64,000 nucleotides of DNA from Ruminococcus sp. YE71 (GTDB lineage: Bacteria > Bacillota > Clostridia > Oscillospirales > Ruminococcaceae): positions 152,222 through 216,221 of the forward strand of contig NZ_FPIR01000004.1 of assembly GCF_900119155.1 (NCBI RefSeq), in the 5' to 3' direction. The notes under the pieces are model-generated. The model had not been told where the DNA came from. It worked only from the letters and a program-made list of their open reading frames with translations, and did no database searches. The position numbers and the translations under genes are program-made. Positions 48,837 through 57,052 of this stretch are shown piece by piece. Positions within the stretch are counted from its first letter, which is position 1. Each line of letters opens with the position of its first letter.

Positions 48837-49982
48837 TCAGCCCAGCCACACGAAATTCCTGTCCTCATTGAGGAAATCCATGTTGTGGATGAACAGCACT
48901 TCGTCCGCGCCGTTCTGTTCGATAAGCTCGCTGACCGTTCCCGTGTGGTAGTATCTCAGGTCAACGACCCACATCTCGGAGAACTTGTCCGCGAGCATGG
49001 GGAGCATAGCGTTGGCGTAGCTGTCCTTTACGACCACGAGCTTTCTGCCGCCCGCCGCGTTCGAGGTGATATGCAGGAGCGCAAAGTTTCCGCCGAGGAG
49101 TGCGCCGTACTTGTCTTTTTTCTCAAGGTCAGCCTCGTCAACGAAGCGGTCGGTCGTCCTGCCCTCCATCACGTACTCGATGGTATACTGACCCTCGGGG
49201 TTGAAAAAGTACCCGAAGTTATCCGACTTTGCCCCGAATGCAGGCACTTTCGAGTAGAGGGTGCCGTAGAACTTATACCCGTCGAGGTACTCGTATGGCG
49301 CGTCCGTACCGCCTATCCCCTCCTTGTCCAGCCACATATCGAGGGTCGCCCTTGCGCCCGAGACCGTCCAGTGGTGGTCGGTGCGGAAGTAGGTCTGTAT
49401 CCCCTGTTCCTGAAGCTCGACGAGTCGGCTGTAGGGCATGACGTAGTTGTGGAAATGCCCCGCGAATTTCTCGAACTGCGATACCCTGTGGATGTCCACC
49501 TGATTATCGGTGACGGCGTCCTTCGGCAGTCTGTCGGCGTTGACGCAGATGGAATTCGGCGCGAGTATCATGCTCACGGGGACGGTGCAGCTGTCGGCGA
49601 AATCGGTGATGAGCTTCATGTTCGTTTCGAGCTGGTCGCTGAAAGTGAATCTCTGCATCAGGTAGCCGCCTTTTCCAAAGTACACACCGTTCTGATAAGT
49701 CCGTCCCGACATGAGGTCGAAGCTGGTCTTCAGCGACATCATCTTGTCCTTGAGGAATATCTGGTCGGACATATACTTTTCCGTGCCGTTGCCGAACTCG
49801 CCGTTCATGACCGCCTCGGTCGTGAGTTCGGGCTTCTGTGCGAGGGGGCGGTTCTCCATCTCGGAGAACTCACGGTCTTTTATAAGCAGCGTACCCAGCG
49901 AGAACACCGCCAGATAGCCGATGAAAACGCCCGTCATTATGATGCTCGGGAGCTTATCGCGCTTGATATCTTCTTTTCTCAT
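48837..49982 (-). CDS. DHHW family protein (AlgJ/AlgX-like)
   Basis: 381 residues. N-terminal membrane anchor (IIMTGVFIGYLAVFSLGTLLI), then an extracellular SGNH-like domain with FSEMENRPLA, the signature YFRTDHHWTVSGA (DHHW), KDSYANAML and the C-terminal VLFIHNMDFL. Such proteins work with MBOAT transferases to O-acetylate polysaccharides. It lies 18 bp after the MBOAT gene; last gene of the cluster. Confidence 0.88.
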   Translation of the reverse strand: MRKEDIKRDKLPSIIMTGVFIGYLAVFSLGTLLIKDREFSEMENRPLAQKPELTTEAVMNGEFGNGTEKYMSDQIFLKDKMMSLKTSFDLMSGRTYQNGVYFGKGGYLMQRFTFSDQLETNMKLITDFADSCTVPVSMILAPNSICVNADRLPKDAVTDNQVDIHRVSQFEKFAGHFHNYVMPYSRLVELQEQGIQTYFRTDHHWTVSGARATLDMWLDKEGIGGTDAPYEYLDGYKFYGTLYSKVPAFGAKSDNFGYFFNPEGQYTIEYVMEGRTTDRFVDEADLEKKDKYGALLGGNFALLHITSNAAGGRKLVVVKDSYANAMLPMLADKFSEMWVVDLRYYHTGTVSELIEQNGADEVLFIHNMDFLNEDRNFVWLG

Positions 49983-50000
49983 AGCAAAGAACTCCCTTCA

Positions 50001-51413
50001 TCAGAATCGGAAATAAAGGAACGGGTTGAACGCGCTCGACGCAAGATACGCGGTCGAGAGCACCAGCATCGCCGCCGTCAGGACAGGCTCCGCGATGAGC
50101 TGATAGTGCTTCGGGAAGGTGTTGTTCATCTTTATCCTGAGCTTTTCCACAACGGGGGTCGAGCCGATGATGAGCACTATCATCAGCGGCAGGAACTCCG
50201 TGAACCAGAGCGTGGTCTGGTCGTTCCAGAGTTCCAGACCGCCGAAGCCGAACATATTCGCGAAGTTCGCTTTCAGCTGTGCGGTATCCTCAAACGCGAA
50301 TATGCCCCAGCCGATAACGATGATGAACAGCGCGTAGATATGCTGCACCACGGCAGGCAGTTTCTCCAGCCGTTTCAGCAGCACCAGCTTCTCGATAAGC
50401 AGCAGCACGCCGAAGTAGAGACCCCACAGCAGGAAGTTCCAGTTCGCGCCGTGCCAGAAGCCCGTCAGGCACCACACTATCATGATGTTCACGCACTGTC
50501 TGACCTTGCCCTTGCGGTTGCCGCCCAGAGGGATGTAAACGTAATCCCTGAACCATGAGGACAGCGACATATGCCATCTTCTCCAGAACTCGGTGACCGA
50601 CTTCGAGATGTAGGGGTAGTCGAAGTTCTCAAGGAAATCGAAGCCCAGCATACGTCCCATGCCGATAGCCATATCCGAATAGCCGCTGAAATCGAAGTAT
50701 ATCTGGAAGGTGTAGGCTATAGTTCCGAGCCATGCCGCGCCCACGCTCAGCTGTGAAGCGTCCGCGTGGCTGACCTCGTCGAAGAGGATGTAGATGTTGT
50801 TGGCAAGCAGCGACTTTTTCGCAAGACCCACCGCGAACCTCTTCGCACCCGAAGCGAACTGTTCGGGCGAGAATTTCCTCTCGGCGTTCAGCTGTTTCTC
50901 GATGTCGATGTAGCGCACGATAGGGCCTGCCACCAGCTGCGGGAACAGCGCCACATAGGTGCCCAGCGTGATGAAGTTCTTCTGCGGCTTGACCTCGCCC
51001 CTGTACACGTCGATGACGTAGGACAGCGACTGGAAGCTGTAGAAGGAGATGCCTATCGGCAGCGCTATCTCGGGGACCTTGAACGCCGTATGGAACAGCG
51101 AGTTCGTGTTCATCACGAAGAAGCCCGAGTACTTGAAGAACAAAAGCAGTCCCATATTCCACACGACCGCAAAGACGGTGGATATGAGCGCGGTTTTTTT
51201 ACCGTATTTTTCCTTGTCTGCGAAGAGACCCGTAACGTATGCCGCGCCGATGGAAGTCAGCATCAGCAGTATGTACCTCGGCTCGCCCCATGCGTAGAAA
51301 AACAGGCTGACGATAAACAGCACAGCGTTTTTCAGAAATCTCGGGACAGCGAAGTACAGCGCGAACACCACAGGCACGAACGCGAACAGGAATACCATGC
51401 TTGAAAAGACCAT
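50001..51413 (-). CDS. MBOAT family O-acyltransferase (AlgI/DltB-like)
   Basis: 470 residues with about ten membrane helices. Family motifs: FYAWGEPRYILLML, GISFYSFQSLSYVIDVYRGE, LFPQLVAGPIVRY, FFDFSGYSDMAIG-like (YFDFSGYSDMAIGMGRMLGF), FWRRWHMSLSSWFRDYVYIPLGG and the catalytic His in LTGFWHGANWNFLLWG. It moves acetyl groups across the membrane for transfer to surface glycans. ATG 51413 follows CGGAG; an earlier ATG 13 codons upstream lacks a good site. Confidence 0.93.
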   Translation of the reverse strand: MVFSSMVFLFAFVPVVFALYFAVPRFLKNAVLFIVSLFFYAWGEPRYILLMLTSIGAAYVTGLFADKEKYGKKTALISTVFAVVWNMGLLLFFKYSGFFVMNTNSLFHTAFKVPEIALPIGISFYSFQSLSYVIDVYRGEVKPQKNFITLGTYVALFPQLVAGPIVRYIDIEKQLNAERKFSPEQFASGAKRFAVGLAKKSLLANNIYILFDEVSHADASQLSVGAAWLGTIAYTFQIYFDFSGYSDMAIGMGRMLGFDFLENFDYPYISKSVTEFWRRWHMSLSSWFRDYVYIPLGGNRKGKVRQCVNIMIVWCLTGFWHGANWNFLLWGLYFGVLLLIEKLVLLKRLEKLPAVVQHIYALFIIVIGWGIFAFEDTAQLKANFANMFGFGGLELWNDQTTLWFTEFLPLMIVLIIGSTPVVEKLRIKMNNTFPKHYQLIAEPVLTAAMLVLSTAYLASSAFNPFLYFRF

Positions 51414-51530
51414 AAATATTTCTCCGAAAAAACAGCGGAAGCACCGTTTCAAGAACCTCCGCCGTGATTTTTAAACGATCCGTTATCGCCGCAGTGAGAT
51501 CCCACAGCAGCACATATCGTTATCTGTTAC

Positions 51531-52085
51531 TTATCCGATTACCTCTTTTGCCTTTGCATTGTCGTTGCTGAGGCACATATATACCGAGTTGCCGTTCACA
51601 ACGAGAACGGGGTCGTTGAGCTTAGTCAGCTCGTCGGGGTTGTAGCCCTCGACCGCCTTGATCTGTGCGGCTATCCTTGCCTCACAGGCAGCCTTGATGT
51701 CTGCCGCCGCCGCCTCGTCAACAGCGTCGAAGCAGGCGATCTCCTCAGCGGTGGAAACGCCGCCTACGTAAACCTTGCCGTCGGAATACTTGTCCGCGGG
51801 GATACCGTACACCTTCTCCACCATTTCGGGCGAGATGGGGTTGAGCTGATCCACATACTCGATTCCGTTGAACAGGTCATCGGCATATGCGCTTGCGTTC
51901 TTTCTTGTTTCATCAGTGTGCTCGTTGCCTTCGTTTCCGCCTTCTGCGGTGCTGTCAGCGGTCTGAGCCTGAGCGGGAGCAGCCTTGCTCTCCTCGCTGC
52001 TGTCATCACTGCCGCCGCAGGCGGTCATCATCGAAGCCGCCATGATAACTGCGGCAAGTACGCAAATACTCTTTTTCATTTTCAT
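51531..52085 (-). CDS. DUF4358 lipoprotein
   Basis: 184 residues. Lipoprotein signal MKMKKSICVLAAVI...MMTAC, an Ala/Glu/Thr-rich linker, then the DUF4358 pattern (ADDLFNGIEYVDQLNPIS, YGIPADKY, GVSTAEEIACFDAV, VYMCLSND). The function is unknown; it is often found beside MBOAT and SGNH genes, as here. Confidence 0.85.
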   Translation of the reverse strand: MKMKKSICVLAAVIMAASMMTACGGSDDSSEESKAAPAQAQTADSTAEGGNEGNEHTDETRKNASAYADDLFNGIEYVDQLNPISPEMVEKVYGIPADKYSDGKVYVGGVSTAEEIACFDAVDEAAAADIKAACEARIAAQIKAVEGYNPDELTKLNDPVLVVNGNSVYMCLSNDNAKAKEVIG

Positions 52086-52111
52086 TTTTCCTTTCCGTTA
52101 TTTATATCAGC

Positions 52112-53026
52112 TCACACGTTCTCGCCTGTCGGGACAAGATATGCGAGCAGGTCTATCCACTTTAAGCAGTAATCCCTTGTGAAGTGTATGCCGTCGGCAG
52201 CCGCGTCCTCGGGGAGCATACCTGACGCGTCCTTGAAGTAGGAGTTGATGTCGAGGTAAGTTGTACCCGTCTGTGCAGCCACCTGCTTTACGAAGTTCTC
52301 ATTGAACGAGTCGATATTATCGTTTGTGAACACCTCGTTCTCGTTCACTGCGGCAGCGCTCACGGGCAGCACCGACTGGATATAGATCTGAGCGTCGGGC
52401 TGAACAGCCTTGACCTGTGTGATGAGATCGACGTAATCCGCCACGAAAGTCTCGGGCGAAGGCCAGCCGAGTTCGTTGATGCCGAACATGATGAAGATAC
52501 GGCTGTAAGGTTTCTGAGCAGCGCCTTCGATAACAGTACCCATATTGCCGTTATCGAGCGTTACGACCTGATCGGTCAGTGCGGAGCTGATATTCAGACC
52601 CTGCGAAGCGTAGAAATCCGCCTTTGCCTTATCGCTGTTGAGTTCAAGACCCACAGTTCTCGAATCGCCGATGAAGCAGGCATCGGAAAAGTCATCCTTC
52701 ATAGCGGCGCCCTCATACACAGCCGCCTGTGAGCTCGGATCGGAGCTGTCGGAAGGTATCACCTGTTCGGGCAGGGAGTCTGCCTTACTCTCGGTGTCGG
52801 TCACTGCCGAGCTGTCCTTCTTCTTTTTCGAGCTTTTCTTCTTGCCCGTCTCGCTCTGCGAAGCCGAAGTCTCGGCCTTCTTTGCGGTCAGCAGTGTAAG
52901 TCCGTACTTTCTGCCTGTTACCGCAGTATTTATGAGCCATGCAACCACGAACACTATGAGTGCCGCCGACACCACAGAGATTATTCCCGATTGCAGTCTT
53001 ACTCTTTGCTGTCTTTCGTCTTTCAT
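52112..53026 (-). CDS. Membrane-anchored SGNH/GDSL hydrolase
   Basis: 304 residues. An N-terminal membrane helix and a Lys/Ser/Thr linker precede the hydrolase domain: CFIGDSRTVGLEL (block I Ser), FIMFGINELGW (block III Asn) and ADGIHFTRDYC (block V Asp and His). Probably adds or removes acetyl groups on a surface polymer. ATG 53026 was preferred because AAGGAAT lies at a good distance; earlier ATGs overlap that site. First gene of the acetylation cluster, with a promoter at 53064-53092. Confidence 0.9.
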   Translation of the reverse strand: MKDERQQRVRLQSGIISVVSAALIVFVVAWLINTAVTGRKYGLTLLTAKKAETSASQSETGKKKSSKKKKDSSAVTDTESKADSLPEQVIPSDSSDPSSQAAVYEGAAMKDDFSDACFIGDSRTVGLELNSDKAKADFYASQGLNISSALTDQVVTLDNGNMGTVIEGAAQKPYSRIFIMFGINELGWPSPETFVADYVDLITQVKAVQPDAQIYIQSVLPVSAAAVNENEVFTNDNIDSFNENFVKQVAAQTGTTYLDINSYFKDASGMLPEDAAADGIHFTRDYCLKWIDLLAYLVPTGENV

Positions 53027-53063
53027 GCTTACCATTCCTTTCACGAAAAGCGATATATAAGAT

Positions 53064-53092
53064 ATTATACCACATTTTCCGTGTTAAATCAA
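53064..53092 (-). promoter_or_regulatory. Promoter of the SGNH-DUF4358-MBOAT-DHHW cluster
   Basis: TTGATT, 17 bp, TATAAT with TGTGG before the -10 box, on the minus strand. Confidence 0.75.
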
Positions 53093-53184
53093 GTCTGCCG
53101 CATGAAAAATTTGCACAGCTTTTGGATTTTTAGTTGTTGATTTGTTACAGTATGGGTGGGCGTTTTTGGGGGTTATTCGGGCGA

Positions 53185-53325
53185 GCGGCTCGGGTCTTTG
53201 GCTCGAATCGCTTGCGTTCTCTCGCCAAAATAAAATCGGCAAATCCGTCTGTTCACGTTCAATCGTCTTTGTCCCTGTTTGGACGGCTTTTTGAACGTGT
53301 TTTCAGGATCTGCCGATTTTATATC
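53185..53325 (+). repeat. Repeat family A (MITE-like), copy 3
   Basis: Left flank GGCTCGAATCGCTTGCGTTC, inverted ends ATAAAATCGGCA (53230-53241) and TGCCGATTTTAT (53311-53322), interior with TTTGGACGG. It is the only notable content of the 390-bp gap between the ABC-F and SGNH genes besides the promoter. Confidence 0.7.
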
Positions 53326-53417
53326 GTTATGGATCAGTTTGTGCTTTTTATTCGCCTGCGGCGGATCTTGGAGCTCGGATAGGTCATTTGCGCGGTTTAA
53401 CGATCATCGCATTCTTC

Positions 53418-55031
53418 TTATTCTGCGTTTGCTTCGCGTTCTTTCTTCCAGTCGAGATATTCCTCATACGTGCCAACCTTATCGATACAGCCGTCCTCGG
53501 TTATCTCGATGATGCGGTTAGCGGCGGTCTGCATTATCTCGTGGTCGTGAGTCGTGAAGATCGCCACGCCCTTGAAGTCGGTCAGCGCATTGTTCACCGC
53601 CGTGATGGATTCAAGGTCGAGGTGGTTGGTGGGCTGGTCGAGCAGTATAACGTTCGAGCCGAACAGCATCATGCGCGAGAACATACATCTCACCTTCTCG
53701 CCGCCCGAGAGAACGTCCACCTTCTTGTAGATATCGTCCCCCGAGAACAGCATCTTGCCGAGGAATCCGCGCAGGAACGTATCGGTGTCCTCGCCCGTCG
53801 AGTACTGACGTATCCACTCGACGATGGTCATTTCGCAGCCGTTGAAGTACTCGCTGTTGTCCTTCGGGAAGTAAGAGCGCGATGTCGAAACGCCCCACTT
53901 CATCGTGCCGCTGTCGGGCTCGACTTCTTCAGCCATTATCTTGAACAGCATGGTGATAGCCTGTTCGCTCTTGCCGATGATAGCGACCTTGTCGGTGCGT
54001 CCGAGAGTGAAGGTCACGTTGTTGAGCAGCTGTTCACCGTTCTCGCCCTTCTTGCAGATACCGTCGAGTTTGAGGATATCCTTGCCGAGTTCGCGGTCGG
54101 GTGTGAAGCCGATGTAGGGATATTTTCTCGAAGAAGCAGGCATTTCCTCAACGGTCAGCTTATCGAGCAGTTTGCGGCGGCTGGTCGCCTGCTTGGACTT
54201 GGACTTGTTCGCGGAGAACCGCGAGATGAACTCCTGCAATTCCTTTATCTTCTCCTCGGTCTTCTTGTTCTGCTGTTTGATAAGTCTCTGCATCAGCTGC
54301 GAGGACTCATACCAGAACTCGTAGTTGCCGACGTACATCTTGACCTTGCCGTAGTCGAAATCGACGATGTGGGTGCAGACGTTATTGAGGAAGTGTCTGT
54401 CGTGTGATACCACGAGCACGGTGCCGAAGTATTCCGCGAGGAAGTCCTCCAGCCAGCGGATAGCGTAGATATCGAGGTGGTTAGTCGGCTCGTCCAGCAG
54501 GATGATGTCGGGGCTTCCGAAGAGTGCCTGTGCAAGCAGAACCTTGACCTTCTGGTTACCGTCGAGTTCGCTCATCTGCTGATAGAGTATTCCCTCGTCG
54601 AGACCGAGACCCTGTATAAGTTTAGAAGCCTCGCTCTCAGCCTCCCAGCCGTTGAGCTCAGCGAACTCGCCTTCGAGCTCCGCAGCTCTTTCGCCGTCCT
54701 CGTCTGAGAAATCGGGCTTAGCGTAGAGCTCGTCCTTTTCCTGCATGATATCGTAAAGGCGCTTATTGCCCATGATAACGGTATCGAGCACGGTATACTC
54801 ATCGAACGCGAAGTGATCCTGTCTCAGAACGGACATACGTGTGCCCTTGTCGATGACGATCTCGCCCTTTGTAGGTTCAAGCTCGCCGCAGAGAATGCGC
54901 AGGAATGTGGATTTGCCTGCACCGTTCGCGCCGATGATACCGTAGCAGTTACCGCCCACAAATTTCAGTTCCGCGTCCTTGAACAGCATCTGTCCGCCGA
55001 ACTGCATTGTCAAGTCATTTACCTGTATCAT
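53418..55031 (-). CDS. ABC-F ATPase (ribosome-associated type)
   Basis: 537 residues, two ABC domains and a charged linker. Domain 1: GANGAGKSTFLRIL (Walker A), QKVKVLLAQALFGSPDIILLDEPTNHLD. Linker with many Lys and Gln (IKQQNKKTEEKIKELQ). Domain 2: Walker A is degenerate (IIGKSEQAITML, no GKST), followed by KWGVSTSRSYFPKDNSEYF and a normal signature and Walker B (VLSGGEKVRCMFSRM; VILLDQPTNHLD, with Gln replacing the usual catalytic Glu). ABC-F proteins bind the ribosomal E site. ATG 55031 follows AAGGAGAAG. Confidence 0.92.
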   Translation of the reverse strand: MIQVNDLTMQFGGQMLFKDAELKFVGGNCYGIIGANGAGKSTFLRILCGELEPTKGEIVIDKGTRMSVLRQDHFAFDEYTVLDTVIMGNKRLYDIMQEKDELYAKPDFSDEDGERAAELEGEFAELNGWEAESEASKLIQGLGLDEGILYQQMSELDGNQKVKVLLAQALFGSPDIILLDEPTNHLDIYAIRWLEDFLAEYFGTVLVVSHDRHFLNNVCTHIVDFDYGKVKMYVGNYEFWYESSQLMQRLIKQQNKKTEEKIKELQEFISRFSANKSKSKQATSRRKLLDKLTVEEMPASSRKYPYIGFTPDRELGKDILKLDGICKKGENGEQLLNNVTFTLGRTDKVAIIGKSEQAITMLFKIMAEEVEPDSGTMKWGVSTSRSYFPKDNSEYFNGCEMTIVEWIRQYSTGEDTDTFLRGFLGKMLFSGDDIYKKVDVLSGGEKVRCMFSRMMLFGSNVILLDQPTNHLDLESITAVNNALTDFKGVAIFTTHDHEIMQTAANRIIEITEDGCIDKVGTYEEYLDWKKEREANAE

Positions 55032-55105
55032 TTTTCTTCTCCTTTTTCTTTCCTTTTTCCTTTTCGCAGCGCGAAGTCTGTGCGCCGTCAAATCATACAA
55101 AGTTT

Positions 55106-55134
55106 ATTATATCATAAAACCACGCGCTATTCTA
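55106..55134 (-). promoter_or_regulatory. Possible promoter of the ABC-F gene
   Basis: TATAAT with extended TGA on the minus strand, and a weak -35 (TAGAAT) 17 bp upstream. Confidence 0.5.
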
Positions 55135-55231
55135 TAATATTTTGTAAATTCACCCTGTGGGGTGTGCTGGTTGGGGTGTTGTACCGCTTGTGCATTACAA
55201 GTTCTTTTGAGTCATGACTTGTCGCACCTAT

Positions 55232-55375
55232 TGGTGCGAGGGGGTGTTTCACTCGAATCGCTTCACTCTCTCGCGAAAATAAAATCGGCAAATCGTGTGT
55301 TCCTGTTATGTTGGATTGGTTTTTTCATTTTGCGCCTTTTTGGACGTTGTTCTTGGGATTTGCCGATTTTATGTT
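55232..55375 (+). repeat. Repeat family A (MITE-like), copy 4
   Basis: Left flank GAGGGGGTGTTTCACTCGAA, inverted ends ATAAAATCGGCA (55279-55290) and TGCCGATTTTAT (55361-55372), interior with TTTTTGGACG. A B-family copy follows after about 65 bp; together they fill most of the 560-bp gap between cheW and the ABC-F gene. Confidence 0.7.
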
Positions 55376-55439
55376 TGGTGGGGTCGTTTGTGCGCTTTCG
55401 GGGCAGAACGGTGTTCCGAGGGCGGGGACGCTGTCCCCG

Positions 55440-55532
55440 AGCCCCTGCTGGGGGACCCTTTGTAGCCGTGCGCAGCTAAGGCGGGGGTCTCCCTCCCTCC
55501 TAAACTTTTTAGTCTCCGGCGAACACGAGGGG
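55440..55532 (+). repeat. Repeat family B, copy 8
   Basis: GGGGGACCC ... GGGGGTCTCCC stem region with the inner AGCCGTGCGCAGCTAAGGC hairpin, then CCTCCTAAACTTTTTAGTCT and CTCCGGCGAACACG. A GGGGACGCTGTCCCC hairpin stands just before it. Confidence 0.6.
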
Positions 55533-55552
55533 GGTGTCTTGGCTTTTCATTT

Positions 55553-55589
55553 GATAAAAAAAGAGAGAATGAATAGTCATTCTCTCTTT
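55553..55589 (-). terminator. Terminator of the cheR-cheB-cheW genes
   Basis: AAAGAGAGAATGA, loop of 4 nt, TCATTCTCTCTTT, then a T-run on the minus strand, just after the cheW stop. Confidence 0.9.
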
Positions 55590-55594
55590 CCTGT

Positions 55595-56032
55595 TTATTC
55601 TCCGCATAACAGTCCGGGGGTTATTACGTAGTATATCTTCCCGTCATGCACGAATGTGCCCGATACATACTTCGCAAAACTCTCCGAATTCACCGCGGGC
55701 GGCGGACTCAGCTCCTCTTCCAGCTTCACCGAACCGCATACTTCATCGGTCAGCGCGGCACAGCGGTCGTACCTGCCGTCAAGCCCTTCTGTCAGCTTCG
55801 CAACGATGAAACAGCTGTACTCGCCCCTCACTCGCCTGCCCAAGCCAAATCGCCGCGCAGTGTCGATGACAGGCACTACTTCGCCCTCCGAAACATACGT
55901 CCCGGGCATATACTCGGGAAATGAGGGCGCCGCTGTCACCGTCTTGTCCGCGGCAGCCTCGATGCGGATGATGTCGTCAAAATCACAGGCGAAATCCACG
56001 CCTGCTGTCTTAAAGGTCAGGTAGCTTTTCAT
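55595..56032 (-). CDS. cheW: CheW-like chemotaxis coupling protein
   Basis: 145 residues of the CheW SH3-like fold: YLTFKTAGVDFACDFDDIIRI, the YMPGTYVSEGEVVPVIDTARRFGL core (where CheW has GxxxxRGxxxPVxDL) and a C-terminal FVHDGKIYYVITPGLL. CheW links receptors to CheA. It is more divergent than CheW of motile bacteria. It starts 3 bp after cheB, and no cheA or receptor gene is in the window. Confidence 0.82.
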   Translation of the reverse strand: MKSYLTFKTAGVDFACDFDDIIRIEAAADKTVTAAPSFPEYMPGTYVSEGEVVPVIDTARRFGLGRRVRGEYSCFIVAKLTEGLDGRYDRCAALTDEVCGSVKLEEELSPPPAVNSESFAKYVSGTFVHDGKIYYVITPGLLCGE

Positions 56033-56035
56033 ATC

Positions 56036-57052
56036 TTATTTCCACTCCCCAAGTTTCTTGCGGACGTTGAAGCTGATGCTGCCCAGCGCACTCTGCTTCT
56101 CCACCGCGCCCGCTTCAAAAGCCGCTCTCGGCATACCGTATACCATCGAGGTCTTTTCGTCCTGCCCTATTGTGTATGCCCCTGCTTTCCTGAGCTTCAG
56201 CATACCGTCGGCGCCGTCGTAGCCCATTCCCGTCAGCAGCACCGCGATGAAACGGTCAGCTCTCAGCTCCGCCGCCGACGTGAACAGCGCGTCCACCGAA
56301 GGACAGTGCCCCGATATCTTCTCGCCCTCTTTCGAGCTTATGGCGTAGCCAGTCACCGACTGTACTATGCGCATATGCTTCGCGCCCTCGGCGATGACCA
56401 CCATGCCCTTTTCGAGAGCCATGCCGTCTACCGCCTGACACACTTTCAGACTGCACTCTTTTTTCAGCCGCTCCACGAAAAGCGAGGTATATCCCGGCGG
56501 AAGATGCAGCGTCACGGCTGTGGGCGGCATCGAGCTGTCAAAGCCTTTGAGCACCACGGGCAGAGCCTCGGTACTGCCTGCCGAACCCCCGATGAGAATG
56601 AGTCTGCGGTCGGCTGCGGCTATCTTCTCGGCTGTGCGTCTGAGCTTGTAGACCTTGCCCTCGCAGGTTATCTCGCGGAGATTCGCGGCGTTTGCCATCG
56701 CCGACCTGAGCGCACCGCGGAATTCCTCTATCGCGCTGCCGTCGGGTTTGAGCACGAAATCCGCCGCTCCTGCCGTCAGCATCGTCGAAGCCATACCCTT
56801 GTGGGTGGTGCAGGCGATGACGGGGATAGCGTACTGAGGGATGAGCTTGCGCAGGAATTTTGCGCCGCCCAGCACGGGCAGTTCAACGTCGAGGATGAGC
56901 ATATCGGGTTTCAGCTTTTCGATAAGGGTGACCGCCTCATACGGGTCGGTGGCGCAGCCGCATATCTCGAAGCCGTCGGTGCCGTTCACTATGCTTTTCA
57001 CCAGCTGTGTGTACAGGGGGGAATCATCAAGGATAAGTATGCGTCTTTTCAT
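56036..57052 (-). CDS. cheB: Chemotaxis response regulator / methylesterase CheB
   Basis: 338 residues. Receiver domain: ILDDSP, phospho-Asp in MLILDVELPVLGG (near 56) and Lys in VLKPDG. Methylesterase domain: LIGGSAGSTEALP (catalytic Ser), TLHLPPGYTSLFVERL (His) and LLTGMGYDGADGM (Asp); the triad is intact. It removes methyl or amide groups from receptor glutamates. It overlaps cheR by 4 bp (ATGA). Confidence 0.94.
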   Translation of the reverse strand: MKRRILILDDSPLYTQLVKSIVNGTDGFEICGCATDPYEAVTLIEKLKPDMLILDVELPVLGGAKFLRKLIPQYAIPVIACTTHKGMASTMLTAGAADFVLKPDGSAIEEFRGALRSAMANAANLREITCEGKVYKLRRTAEKIAAADRRLILIGGSAGSTEALPVVLKGFDSSMPPTAVTLHLPPGYTSLFVERLKKECSLKVCQAVDGMALEKGMVVIAEGAKHMRIVQSVTGYAISSKEGEKISGHCPSVDALFTSAAELRADRFIAVLLTGMGYDGADGMLKLRKAGAYTIGQDEKTSMVYGMPRAAFEAGAVEKQSALGSISFNVRKKLGEWK

